Assembly: GCA_027604185.1 (NCBI GenBank)
Contig: JADGKB010000069.1
Coordinates: forward strand, 1 to 64,000
DNA from: Boothiomyces macroporosus
Lineage: Eukaryota > Chytridiomycota > Chytridiomycetes > Rhizophydiales > Terramycetaceae
Direction: 5' to 3'
Length of the DNA stretch: 64,000 nt
Part shown: positions 18,518 through 29,253 of the stretch, one piece after another
Numbering within the stretch: the first letter of the stretch is position 1
Layout: every line of letters starts with the position of its first letter
The notes under the pieces: generated by a model
What the model was told of the DNA's origin: nothing
The model's database searches: none
What the model saw: only the letters and a program-made list of their open reading frames with translations
Translations under genes and position numbers: made by a program

Positions 18518-20842
18518 TTAAAAGGAAGATGGCTTGCCGTCCCAGGTCTGTCCATAGCAATAGTAATCATAAATTGCTGGAGAAAACAATCCAGACTGAC
18601 CAGCACTACTAGGAATAACAAACACAGAGAGAAGCGCACCGAATGCGGATACCAAAGGTGCAGCACAATCAAAAGCGTTTTGGATAGAGAACACATACTT
18701 GTCCCAGAAATCTCTTTGGTATTTAAACAAGTACCATTGAACAAAGATTTGAAGAATGATGATATTAATGAAGCCAGAGTTGACAGTACCGGTACCAGGG
18801 GCCATTGAAGCAACTACAATATACATGTTGACGTAATCCCAAGTGTTGGATGGGTAAATCTTTTTCATGATCCATGGAATGAATGGAGCCAAGAAACCAA
18901 CCAAATATCCGAGGTTAAGAGAAAAGTAAGGAGAACCAGGACCAAACTGTCTAGCTGGACCGAGAGCTCCCCAAATGGCAGCAGCAGAAGCAAAGATCTG
19001 ATAGGATTGGGCCTGGTATTGGGAAGTAGGATCGGTAATATTGACAATGTTATCCATAGCAAAGAACGTCGTAGCAGTGTTACCAATTGCGCCATAAAAA
19101 GTACCAATGCATTGAGCAGCAACCATAGCAATAGGTGAAATGTGCATATAGTGACCAAGCTTCAAATCTCCTAAAAGTGCAACGGCTTGTAACATTACAT
19201 TTGTTGCTAAGGATTTGAAACCCATCACAATAACAGTGTTACCAGGCCAAATGAAACCAGCAATCAATTCAGAAATAATGTTCAATCCAGGTTGACTGCC
19301 AGTGATACCAGTAATAGAAGCAACAGGGATAGCACCAAGAACTGAAAGAGCAAAGGCAAACAGAGTGCCATACCATGGAACATAAAAGACAGATACCTGC
19401 ATAAAGATTGCAGTACACACAAGCAAAATACCCAAGTAGATCAAATAGTACACTTCAGGAATATCTTTGTAGTTCTTCATGATCTTGTAGTGAGGATCTT
19501 TTGCATCCAAGTCAGATTCAGTTTGGTTAATAGCTTCTTTTAGTTGGCGAGCAATATCTTTGCCATAGAATAAAAAGGTTTGGGAGAACATGGCACCAAA
19601 AGTCATAAAGGAAGACAAGTAAGAGAATGCGAAACCCGTGGACATGTAAACCTTGCTTCCAGCGACTGCATACGCGGTAGTGTTAAGGTTATTGTTGTCA
19701 TCCAGCAAATGCGGGTATCCACCTTGATCAAGATAAATTCTGTAACCATTGACGTCAAACAATTTGTTGGAAGAGTATCTAGGTAATGGGTCAGTAGCAA
19801 CACTGGCGTTTTTCCAGGCTTGAGCGGAACCAACATCACCACCACCATAGTTCAAACTTGGCTGAAGAGCTGGTGTACCAAAGGCACCCCAGTAGTATCC
19901 AAGAGGAGCAATGATCCACATACCCAAAATGTTACCAATGATAGAGTTCCAGTTGACATACATTGGAGAGTAAGCGCCGTTGATAAACGTCCAGTCGAAA
20001 GAGAATGATAGAATACCTGGACCTTGGTCATAATATGCAGATCCCAAGAAACGAACAGTTCTATTTTTTGTGATCAAACACAGCAATGAAACAGACATCA
20101 ATGCATTGGCAAAGAATGAAGGAATCCATTCATATACAAACATGAATCCAAATGCAAGCCAGAAAGCGGTATATCTTGACATACTGTGGTAATATTTTCC
20201 ATTAGGATTTTCGGATACGTTGTGGAAAGAGTTGAAGAACCCAACTTGTCCCAGAACAGATGGCCACAACATGGCAGTAGGCTTGATAAAGAATCTTCTT
20301 CCGAGACCAGCAACACCGTATCCCAAGAATTGGGTAAAGAATACAAACAAGAATGAGTTGATGATATTTACATTGTTATCTCCAAACACAAGCTTTTGGG
20401 CAACGATATTATCAATACCATAAGGAGCAGTGGCAGCAGCGGATACAATGGTGTAAATGATAACGTGTTCCTTCAAGTTGAAATGACCTGGATTTAAGCT
20501 AATTCCAAGGATGCTGACATCTGGCAATACAGCAGCAAAGAAAACACCAATTGGATATGCCAAAATGTTTGCAATAGTAGATGGAATCGAGAATACATTG
20601 TTTCTGAAGGAACCAATAGTGTTGATGAATGCTAGTGGGAATGAAAACAAAGTAGCGATAAACAGCCCACGGAGAGTCAAGGCATGCTGGCTAGGATCGT
20701 CTTCCGTTGAAACAACACCACCAATAAAGTCCAATGCGAGATCACCCAATACTTTTTCTACGTCATCATCAGATAGCTCTGTGAATTCATCTATCTGTTT
20801 TTCGACGTCAAGCCCTTTAACTTCTAGTTCCTTTTCAGTCAT
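18518..20842 (-). CDS. oligopeptide transporter, OPT family
   Basis: 774 aa from Met at 20842 (MTEKELEVKGLDVEKQ); the frame is open to 20968 but the added residues are unlike the family. Single exon of over 2.3 kb. An acidic cytosolic N-terminus precedes about 14-16 hydrophobic segments. The OPT signature NPGHFNLKEHVIIYTIVS is present early. Other family landmarks are LWPSVLGQVGFFNSFHN, FLVFFFTQFLGYG-type FLFVFFTQFLGYG, and FGTPALQPSLNYGG. The usual KIPPR motif is replaced by HISPIAMVAAQ. The family imports tetra/pentapeptides, glutathione or metal-chelate substrates with protons at the plasma membrane; the substrate here is not known. Confidence 0.92.
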   Translation of the reverse strand: MTEKELEVKGLDVEKQIDEFTELSDDDVEKVLGDLALDFIGGVVSTEDDPSQHALTLRGLFIATLFSFPLAFINTIGSFRNNVFSIPSTIANILAYPIGVFFAAVLPDVSILGISLNPGHFNLKEHVIIYTIVSAAATAPYGIDNIVAQKLVFGDNNVNIINSFLFVFFTQFLGYGVAGLGRRFFIKPTAMLWPSVLGQVGFFNSFHNVSENPNGKYYHSMSRYTAFWLAFGFMFVYEWIPSFFANALMSVSLLCLITKNRTVRFLGSAYYDQGPGILSFSFDWTFINGAYSPMYVNWNSIIGNILGMWIIAPLGYYWGAFGTPALQPSLNYGGGDVGSAQAWKNASVATDPLPRYSSNKLFDVNGYRIYLDQGGYPHLLDDNNNLNTTAYAVAGSKVYMSTGFAFSYLSSFMTFGAMFSQTFLFYGKDIARQLKEAINQTESDLDAKDPHYKIMKNYKDIPEVYYLIYLGILLVCTAIFMQVSVFYVPWYGTLFAFALSVLGAIPVASITGITGSQPGLNIISELIAGFIWPGNTVIVMGFKSLATNVMLQAVALLGDLKLGHYMHISPIAMVAAQCIGTFYGAIGNTATTFFAMDNIVNITDPTSQYQAQSYQIFASAAAIWGALGPARQFGPGSPYFSLNLGYLVGFLAPFIPWIMKKIYPSNTWDYVNMYIVVASMAPGTGTVNSGFINIIILQIFVQWYLFKYQRDFWDKYVFSIQNAFDCAAPLVSAFGALLSVFVIPSSAGQSGLFSPAIYDYYCYGQTWDGKPSSF

Positions 20843-21609
20843 GCACTTGGCTGGTGTTTTTTGTCTTTTTATAGTACGCAAATCGTTGCGGCCTTGCCTT
20901 GTGTTTGCACAAAAGGAAATGGACAGGGTGCACCATGCGTTTGTACGATTACAACCTGCTTCATCCAAGTTAAATGTAGAACTATATGGATAAAGTGCCT
21001 TGGACGGTCGACTAGATTGCCAAACAAGAGTTTATTGCTATTGTTTTTGAATGCATCCACAGTGCGACTTTGAAACACTTTTGAGTTCCATCCAAATGAC
21101 GCAACCAAAGGGGCCAACCATGCGGTGGGGAAAATTATGTGACCCCACATATCTAAATGATGTTTCTAGTTCACAATTTCTTATAGTCCAGGCGATTTTC
21201 ACCATACGGAAACAAATTCTTGCGTTGGGGGGCCATTATTTCAATGTAGTGTAATTCTCTTTTTGAATTCAACTAAAAAAGCGCAATTGCAAACGGTAAA
21301 GGGTTGTTTCACAAAAACGGTCTGTGCTTGTTGCAGCCCATAAACCTTCGGGGTACATGTAAAAATCACATCAATCACAGTCGATTAGAAACAAAAAGAA
21401 GAAAAATATTGCATTTAGAGCGAGTTACAACGCCCTATTCTTGATTATATTCTGGTCGAATTCAAGGTTGAACTTTACACATCCGTGTTCGGCTTCAAGA
21501 AGTAGTACAAAGTCTGTGGTTGTATTGCTGCGTTTTTTCAATTCGCAACTTCAGCGATATTAAAAAAAATCCACGTGACAATTGCAGAAAAAGTTACGCT
21601 AATCTGATA
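20843..21609. other. intergenic region between OPT gene and transposase
   Basis: About 770 bp: OPT upstream region and left flank of the transposon. No gene, tRNA or convincing terminal inverted repeat could be found by eye. Confidence 0.5.
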
Positions 21610-22655
21610 ATGTCCATTCAAAGTGTAATTCACGCCCATGCAACCCCGGAAGTCAAGGTAATGCAATCTTGCTAATGAAGTATCATTGTATGTACGGCTA
21701 TTTCATGTTGGGGATGTTGCAGATCGAATTGGCGCAGATTTATTGCAAAGACAAGGCCCAAGTAAGTAGATGGATACAACGATACTCAAATGGGGACAAT
21801 CTTACCCGTAAGGAGGTCAGTAGGATCATTAAATTCCAAGAGGAGCATCTCATATGGATTGTTGACTACTTCACAATGAATCCCACAGCATACTTGGTTG
21901 AATGCAGAAAGGACTTTATCAAAAAATTCAATATTTCAATTTCAATTTCCACTATTTTCGTAGTATTGCGAAAGAAGAATTTCACCAGGAAAGTAGTTGA
22001 ACGACGGGCTATGCAAATTAAAATAGCTGATGTGCATAGATTTGAAAATGAAATCAACAGTATCAACTGGACAAAAATACAATTGGTATTTCTGGATGAA
22101 GTTTCCTTCGATAATCGAGAGATGGTACGGAAATACGGGTACTGCATGAAAGGTGAACGGTTGATAGTGCGAGGGGAGTTTAGAAGGAAACCACGGGTGT
22201 CATACTTGGCATTTCTGGGTGTTTCTGGACTCCTGGATTACTACCAAACTCCGGGAACATTCACTAGAAAGGAATTCATAAAATGTTTAGTCCAGTTTGC
22301 AAAATATTGTCCAAAAGTCTCCACATACCCTGGAACCTGTAGTATTTGGATCATGGATGGCGCTAAAATACATACTCATCCTGAAATTGTTAATATGGTT
22401 CGTTCATTTGGTATCATTCCAATTTTCCTTCCAGCGTACTGCCCATTTTACAATCCAATAGAATTTCTTTTTGGAATAATCAAGCATCAATTCCAGGTAG
22501 AGTACCGTGAGGGGCAAGTCTCTAACCTTTCCTTGTTTGTAAATCGTATATTTCAACGTTACACTAACTTTAACTTTTCTAAGATTTTCGACAAATGCGG
22601 TTATGGTATACCTATGGAATTTAACCCTGGTTGTGGATATATACCTGACGAATAA
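21610..22655 (+). mobile_element. Tc1/mariner-IS630 superfamily DD34E transposase with intron
   Basis: Two exons, 21610-21657 and 21681-22655, around a 23-nt GT-AG intron (21658-21680) containing a CTAAT branch element, giving 340 aa. The join makes HATPEVK|YHCMYGYFMLGMLQ, the usual start of this eukaryotic transposase group. An HTH region follows (AQIYCKDKAQVSRWIQRY), then the DDE core: FLDEVSFDNRE, WIMDGAKIHTHPEI, and FYNPIEFLFGIIKHQF with 34 residues between the second Asp and the Glu. All three catalytic acids are present and the frame is intact, so the element may still be active. Element ends could not be placed. Confidence 0.85.
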
Positions 22656-22742
22656 ATTTGCCAACTTCCATATATATTGTTCTTGCACTAAAAATAAGTA
22701 ATTTGTCGTTGATGCTATTTATTTGAAGAATGACCGTGTTGC

Positions 22743-23696
22743 TTACATATGGTCAACATCCGCAATATCTGGTATACGATCTGCAAAGATTCCCACCGTT
22801 GATGTATCTGGCCTAGTGGAAGTGACGAAACCATTAGTTATACCAATCATTCCACCTAACTTGTCAATCAAATTCGTTATACGATTCGAAGTTTGTTGAG
22901 CTTTTATATTCGTAGCTGCCGCTAGTTCTAAAACCGCATTATTTTCTGCTTTCAATAATTCAATTTCTCGTTTAATATCTGTAATGGAATTACTATAAGC
23001 CATTGTAGAGGCATGAATTGTTTGCAACCTTAATGATGGCGCCGTTGGTACTGTTGTGAACCTGTTGACTAGATGGGGTGGTGGTGGTCGGAGTATGTTG
23101 CTATCATGTTCATACAATGGCAATGAAGCAATGTAGGCAGCCCAACTATACCAATTAGCACCTTGACTGAAGAGCTCAGCATCCCATTTAATGTGAAGCC
23201 TTTGCTCTATATCGGTAACAATATTGTTAGTAGGAGCTCCAGCACGATCTTGTTGTTGTGGTAATATGAATTTTTGCTGGAAATCAGACCAATCCTCTTT
23301 TTGCACCAAATTGAACGAATATTTACAAATTACTGTTACTATCGGAGCGTCACTCTTATTAAAAGTACTTAAATTTGTGATTGAAAGTTCGCTTGGAAGC
23401 ATGTATCTATTATACTTCCGGAACCTAATGAATTTGTCCATATCTTCAAACTGGGGTGATTCTTCTGACATTTCAAGTGATCGATCATCATTCCTTATCA
23501 CCTCTTTGCTAGTTTTTCTTCCATATTGCTGCCATACCTTTTCCACAAAGTCTGTTACACCATTGCAGGGAATTGAACCCACAGGCAACTGGGTTGAATT
23601 TCGTATTTGTTGATTCTGAAAATCCTTTACATAAGGGTCAAGTTTTATTCTAAAAACACCTTCATTTTCACTTCCTAGTTCTGAGTGTGGCGGCAT
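22743..23696 (-). CDS. unrecognised ORF next to the transposase
   Basis: 317 aa, single exon, convergent with the transposase and 87 bp from its stop. It has no signal peptide or TM segment. The C-terminal third contains a helical, coiled-coil-like stretch (SITDIKREIELLKAENNAVLELAAATNIKAQ) and the centre has a WYSWAAYI segment followed by LRPPPPH. No known fold recognised. Its position suggests an accessory product of the same mobile element, but without element ends this remains a guess. Confidence 0.5.
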   Translation of the reverse strand: MPPHSELGSENEGVFRIKLDPYVKDFQNQQIRNSTQLPVGSIPCNGVTDFVEKVWQQYGRKTSKEVIRNDDRSLEMSEESPQFEDMDKFIRFRKYNRYMLPSELSITNLSTFNKSDAPIVTVICKYSFNLVQKEDWSDFQQKFILPQQQDRAGAPTNNIVTDIEQRLHIKWDAELFSQGANWYSWAAYIASLPLYEHDSNILRPPPPHLVNRFTTVPTAPSLRLQTIHASTMAYSNSITDIKREIELLKAENNAVLELAAATNIKAQQTSNRITNLIDKLGGMIGITNGFVTSTRPDTSTVGIFADRIPDIADVDHM

Positions 23697-23922
23697 AGAA
23701 AAAAAACGCTGTTATTGCATTTTTCACTAAAACGGCAATACTGTTCGCAAAATTTTTAAACAGCAGGTGGCTTGAAGCTCCCATGAAATGGATGACTACA
23801 CCGCAGACGAAAAAGACCTTCATCGTGATATATACAAGAAAGGCTGAGACCCAGGCAGCCGGAATCACAGGTGGAATCTTGACAGTACTAGTAGCAGCAA
23901 TGAAAGGCCCACTGTAATACAA
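23668..23922 (-). other. short hydrophobic ORF crossing the left edge of the duplication
   Basis: 84 codons between the NIPA-like gene and the ORF at 22743-23696 (29-nt overlap). Hydrophobic (VIPAAWVSAFLVYITMKVFFVCGVVIHFMG), so possibly the remnant or last exon of a membrane protein. The left duplication boundary (23794) falls inside it. Not recognised; could be noncoding. Confidence 0.3.
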
Positions 23923-23958
23923 AAAGTCATTTATTAAATTTAAAAAATATCCATCATA

Positions 23959-26443
23959 TTACACTTCATTTTTTTCAGATTCACTAGGAGCGACTGGCTG
24001 AAGGTTGTCAACTTCAAGGGCTTTCAACCTACCAGCCAACACAATCACACCTATAAAAATAATTACAATTCCCATGATAAATAGAACAAATCGGACGGTA
24101 GTGTAGTTGGCAAATTCATTGTAATAAACCCCTCCACCAACAACATCAAAGATAGTCCAAACTACAAAGTAAACTGGAATCTGAATCAAGGCATCATAGC
24201 GCGCCAAGCCCATGTTGATCCAATATACTTGGGATATAGCGGTACTAAGAGTAATAAAAGTAAACAACCACGCAGAGAATGAATTGAATTGATTCTGGCT
24301 TCCAAATATGGACGTGGATAGCAAATGGATTGTGGCATTTGCAAACAGGACTGTTAAAGTCCCCATAAGCCCCTACTATCAGTATTAATTACCCCGAATG
24401 CAGCATATCCAAAAGGAAGGAAAATTCTAGCAAAAAATGAATTAACTGGGATTTTGTGAGGTAATACCGGAATTAGCTTGAGGTTATACAATTGCTTAAA
24501 TATTGGCCAATTTCTAGTATACTCTATAAATCTAGTTCTCATAGTCTTTTTTGCTGGTATAGCTGGGATTTCTGCAACTATCGGCTTTGGTTCTTGATGC
24601 GAAACTGCAGAAACCGATGATGAACCCGTTGCAGAGATTTCATCAGGGTTGATTTCATTTTTTACTGGAGAAGGAGGTTTCAATGACCCAGTTGGAGAAG
24701 ACGTTTCGGTTTGATCTTGTGGTTTCTTGATTTTAAAAGTCAGAGATACAGAATGGATTGAAGATCGATCACCAGCTTTTGATTTTAAAAATGCGTCAAT
24801 GTTTTCATTGTTTCCATCTACTATCATTTCTATTCCACTTTCATTATCGATAGATGACGTTTCATCTTGGGTCAAGTTGTCTTCATCAGAATTATCCAAG
24901 TTGCCACGCACTGGAGTTGAAATAGTCACTATTCTCTTGATCGCTTCACCTCCATCAACTTCCTCATCTGAAACTACTATCTCTGGATTGTGCGCAGAAG
25001 GCTTTGCTGGTTTGGTTTCAACAGCAACTAAATCTCCTTGGATCACTTTCTTTAGCACTTCGTTTGAATCATCTTTTAGATCCAGATTCTTTTCTACGAT
25101 ACAAATACCAATAAATATAGTAGTAATTAAAGAAGCAATAACTGTGAGATAAATAATCGTTGGTGTCTGTTGAAACAGCTTCAGAAGGACGCAAACATCA
25201 TAGTCCTTTCCTGGAGAACCAGCAAACACAACTACAACTACGGACCCTGATACGATCAAAAATATTCCAACCAAATCGTTATAAGTCCAAACTTCATGAT
25301 TAATTAACGGAGCAACAATAACATTAACCACCAATGATATTGACGAAATAGGTGCTAATAGAGATTGTGCTGCAAAATTTAGCGCCAAGAAATTGCAAAT
25401 ATTTCCAAATATAAATACTACCATTCCCAACAACCATCGCTATCGTTAAAAAAAATTACAGGATTGCTAAACAAGTTTCCCATTCTCAAATCCTTTTGGA
25501 ATTCTGCTTTATCTTTGTCTGCAGTGGGAAAAGATTGTACTTTTTTCACTCTAGTTTCTCCCAGTTGTCTGACAGAATGATCGCGAGAAAGGGATTCCAT
25601 TGGTATTTCAGGAGAGCTTCTCTCTAAACTTTGTGCACCAGACCGATTACTTAGACTGGCATTTGACAAGTTTCTGTAAAATGTTTTGACAGTTGATCGC
25701 AATGATGCCAAGTGATACACTAATCCAACTGTTTCCCTTTCCTTCTTGCGCACCACTTTTTCATGCCTTTTTCTTAAGGCTAGTTTTTGCAAGTTTAGTC
25801 CAATATTAGTAGTTGTTGCAGATATCAAGTTGAGAATTATTCCAATCCACGTGGTTGAAGCTTTGGTAGGAACAACGCATCTGCTAGCATTACTTGATGG
25901 ATCAATATCAGGTGTGCACACTGCCTGTCCAGCACATGTTCCAACACTGTACAACACTGGTTCACATCGTTGCAGCTCAGCAATTCCACCGCAACATCCT
26001 TGTCGATCCAGAGATGTTGACATTGTAGAACTGAAAGGGTCAGATACTGTTTGACAAGATGACTCGATGGTGCAAAAATTTGGTGAGCATATCCCTTCCA
26101 AATACTGTTCAATGTTTTCGGTTGGGTACAAGTAGGTGTGGTTCATTGCAATTGCATTCTTTAAAAATACATACTCTGAACAATCTGAGCTCTGTCTACA
26201 AATCGCACCAGGAGAGACAATGTACGAGCATTTATTATTCAGACATGCGTATCCTGCTTGTGACTGTGGTGTATTATATCCTGATAAAGCTTGTAGTCGC
26301 TGGGTGTATGATAGACAGTCGTTATCGGTCGTGCAATTACCTACCACTAGCGATTGCCCTAGTACTGATGAGATTTGAAATAGTATTAGCATTAAAAAGA
26401 TAAATTTTTGTAAAGTTGATTTGAAATTAAACACTTCAGCCAC
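23959..26443 (-). CDS. NIPA-like magnesium transporter with large ectodomain (copy 1)
   Basis: Three exons (26443-25460, 25439-24393, 24372-23959) separated by two 20-nt introns (25440-25459 GTAATTTTTTTTAACGATAG; 24373-24392 GTAATTAATACTGATAGTAG) give 814 aa. The joins restore SNP|RWLLGMVVFIFGN and AAFG|GLMGTLTVLF, both typical of the NIPA/DUF803 family of Mg2+ transporters. Beyond the conserved nine-or-so TM core it has a signal peptide, an N-terminal Cys-rich ectodomain of about 170 residues before TM1 (TTWIGIILNLISATTTNIG), a roughly 100-residue loop after TM1, and a long acidic Ser-rich loop in the middle. This makes it over twice the usual family length. Endomembrane or plasma-membrane location is likely; transport activity is inferred. 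Confidence 0.86.
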
Positions 26444-26818
26444 ACCCGACTAAACAAATAACAAAGAGCTCAACCCAAATAAACGGAATTCGCAGTTAGT
26501 TTCTGATCTCGGTTAATTCAACTGTTTGGAGGCGAAACCAGATTTGCCTTTATTTTATTGGTGGAATGGTTTTTCTTCATGACACACATCTCATTAAGTT
26601 TCAAAAGTAAATCCGACGCTTAGCACTCTCCTCATGGCTGAATTTGAATTAGCTACTGGGCACGTATAGCGGATGCGTGCAGATATCTGATCGATTCAAA
26701 GTGAACAAAAGCATTCTCTATAGTTTCAGTGTCTCTGGCTCCAGTATCTCTGGTTTATGGTTGGCAAACTTGCTGATAACCAGAGCGCAATGACCAAGAC
26801 ACTTTTTCTAATCTTGAA
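26444..26818. other. divergent intergenic region, copy 1
   Basis: 375 bp between the divergent NIPA-like and 5-phosphatase genes; shared promoter region. No other feature seen. Copy 2 is 44426-44800. Confidence 0.5.
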
Positions 26819-28050
26819 ATGAAAATAACAGTGCAAGTTGGTAGTTGGAATGTGGCTACAAAAGAACCCAACAGCTCACAGCTACAAGATATTTCAAACT
26901 GGCTCGAAAGGTCTCTGTCACCATCTCCGGATATTATATGCTTAGGATTCCAGGAATTGGTGCATCAAGCTCATCTCCATCGTATATCAACATACCAGTC
27001 TTTTTGGAGCCCTACTAGAGAAGGATCTATGCATATACCCGCCTTGGAATCCTGGATAAATCGTGTAGAAAGTGCACTATTGAAAATCCATGGACTTGGC
27101 GCAAAGTACCGTCCGTTATACGCAGGAAAAACAGCAGGGATTGGAATGTTGGTTTTCATCAAGGAGGGTATTCTGTGTTAAATATAGGAACTATTATTAA
27201 TAAAATCGCTACTGGATCCATCGGAACTGGTCTTGGAGGTGTATATGTAAACAAAGGTGCTGTTGGTATATCGTTCGAATGCGAATTAGAGAAATATCCA
27301 GAACAAAGCAGCTCGTTTTGCTTTATCAGTTCACATTTGAATGCACACGCAGGCGAAGCGAATTGCATATGGAGACAGGAGGAAGCAGATCACATCCTGT
27401 CGTGTTTGGTTCTAAAACCATTTAGAAGTGTTCCATTTGTCACTCTTCCTCAAAATCACGAAGTAATATGGTTTCTAGGTGATTTGAACTTTCGATTCAA
27501 AGGTGCAAAAGACAAATGGGCTCATGGGATAATTGGCAATGACTCTACTCTTCCGAAACGATCAAAAATTCTAGAATTAATTCAAAAGATTGATGTGGAA
27601 GAATTGAACGCATTGGATGAACTAAATTATCTCAGGTCAGTCCAACAAGGAACATTAGCTCAGTTTAGAGAACCGAAAATATTGTTTACACCATCCTACA
27701 AATTGAAAGGAGTAAAGAAAGCTGATGTACCACGGACCTATTCGGAAACTAGGATGCCTGCTTATTGCGATAGAATATTATACTTTAGTGACGGCCACCA
27801 CAGTGTATCTCCATTACATTACTTGAGAGTAGAAGAATTCGACTGGAGCGACCATGACCCAGTAGTTGCACTGTTTCATCTAGAGCGGATTGCTGAAGAT
27901 ATGGCCAAGCCAGTATTGGGTTGCAATCTGGCACTCGTTAGTTCTCAAAGATGGTCGAGATTCTTTTATATTAATCAATGGCGCATTATTGCTCTCGTAG
28001 TTTTAGGAGTCGCTCTAGTAGGTTATCACCTGCTGAATAAATTCCTTTAA
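26819..28050 (+). CDS. inositol polyphosphate 5-phosphatase, tail-anchored (copy 1)
   Basis: Two exons (26819-27167, 27188-28050) with a 20-nt intron (GTATTCTGTGTTAAATATAG) give 403 aa. The catalytic domain fills most of the protein: VGSWNVATKEP, ICLGFQELV, VNKGAVGISF, VIWFLGDLNFRFK, ILFTPSYKLKG, RMPAYCDRILYFSD and FDWSDHDPVVA, all expected active-site motifs of Mg2+-dependent 5-phosphatases acting on PI(4,5)P2 and related lipids or soluble inositol phosphates. A single hydrophobic helix ends the protein (IIALVVLGVALVGYHLL), so it is probably tail-anchored in an internal membrane. No RhoGAP, SH2 or Sac domain. Confidence 0.92.
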
Positions 28051-28141
28051 GACTTTAGTTTTCGTTATATGGGATCTCAACAAAGATGGTGGCTGTTTCT
28101 GGCCAGAATAGTTCTAAAGTAGAACTTTTGCTTTTTAAAAA

Positions 28142-29173
28142 ATGAATCGCCTTACTGAAATATTTTTGTGTGCAACTTGCAAAGGGAATGGGCGAGCAAA
28201 CGCAAGGGCAGGAATAGGAATTTATTTCGGGGAAGGAGATCCAAGGAATGCCGCAGGATATCTAGATGGAGTTACAAACAACCAAGCAATCTTATTTGCA
28301 TCCATAGAAGCATTGAAGAGATCCATGAAATCGCCAACTGTGTCTATATACTGCAACTCAAAGTACGTAATCGATGGAATTAATAATTGGATTGCTGGTT
28401 GGAAAAGTAACAACTGGAAGAATGCGAAAAACCAGCCAATAGCCAATGTGGAGCTTTGGATAACTTTTGATTGCCTCTACACCAGCAGAACTGGAGTATC
28501 ATTGAAATACGTAGATTCAAAGTCGTCTCAGTATAGAAAGGCTTCCGAACTTGCGCATCTTGCAGAAAACAATGGAGTCCCAATTTCATATGTAAATATC
28601 CCAACATCAGAAATAACTCAGTCGTTTGAGAAGGCTGCTGCGATCAACAGTGAAAGCAGACAAGGAACTAATGCACCAATCATCCCAGAACCAACTTTAG
28701 ATACTGCTCTGAAATCAACAGCATCAAATCAAGAAGTAATCAAAGTGTATACTGATGGAAGTTGCAGGGGTAATGGGAAAACTGGAGCTAGGGCTGGAAT
28801 TGGGATATTTGTAGCAGATGGAGACTCGCGAAATGTTTCAGAACGATATCTTGACGGACCAACAAACAATAGAGCTGAAATATACGCAGTGATTAGAGCA
28901 CTGGAAATATTTAAAGATGTTCCTAATGTGACGATTTATTCTGATTCGCAATATACAATCAATGGCATCAAGACATGGATAAATAATTGGAAGAAACAAG
29001 ATTGGAAAACAAGTAATGGTCAGCCAGTAGCAAACAAAGACTTGTGGCAGCGATTTGATCAGCTGTATTCTGCCCGTAAAGACGTTTCAATCGAGTACGT
29101 AGAAGCTCATTGTGGAATATACGGAAACGAAAAAGCCGACGAATTTGCCAATAGAGGTGCAATGTTAATGTAA
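28142..29173 (+). CDS. ribonuclease H with tandem RNase H domains, first one degenerate (copy 1)
   Basis: 343 aa, single exon. Two RNase H folds in a row. The second (from about residue 200) is complete: KVYTDGSCRGNG, TNNRAEIYAVIRALE, VTIYSDSQYTINGI, the basic-protrusion-like region NNWKKQDWKTSNGQPV, and EAHCGIYGNEKADEFA, so D-E-D-D are all present. The first (residues 1-150) aligns along its length but each catalytic acid is replaced: LCATC for YTDGS, NNQAI for NNRAE, YCNSK for YSDSQ, RKASE for EKADE. Such a domain cannot be catalytic and may bind RNA/DNA hybrid in place of the usual N-terminal hybrid-binding domain (inference). The enzyme removes RNA from RNA-DNA hybrids. Confidence 0.9.
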   Translation: MNRLTEIFLCATCKGNGRANARAGIGIYFGEGDPRNAAGYLDGVTNNQAILFASIEALKRSMKSPTVSIYCNSKYVIDGINNWIAGWKSNNWKNAKNQPIANVELWITFDCLYTSRTGVSLKYVDSKSSQYRKASELAHLAENNGVPISYVNIPTSEITQSFEKAAAINSESRQGTNAPIIPEPTLDTALKSTASNQEVIKVYTDGSCRGNGKTGARAGIGIFVADGDSRNVSERYLDGPTNNRAEIYAVIRALEIFKDVPNVTIYSDSQYTINGIKTWINNWKKQDWKTSNGQPVANKDLWQRFDQLYSARKDVSIEYVEAHCGIYGNEKADEFANRGAMLM

Positions 29174-29253
29174 ATTTTGCGGGCAATTAAATAGTCATGT
29201 GATTTGCTTTTTTTTAAATTTAATTTCTTACCTCGTAACTTTCACTTGATAGA

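Noticed and set aside
20843..20968. 42-residue N-terminal extension of the OPT transporter
   Set aside because: Cys/Arg-rich and unlike the acidic N-terminus of the family; the Met at 20842 is a natural start.
21400..23960. Terminal inverted repeats of the transposon
   Set aside because: Visual comparison of both flanks gave only a weak, gapped match; not reported as a feature.
24727..25152. 141-aa plus-strand ORF (and copy at 42709)
   Set aside because: Antisense shadow of the Ser-rich loop of the NIPA-like gene.
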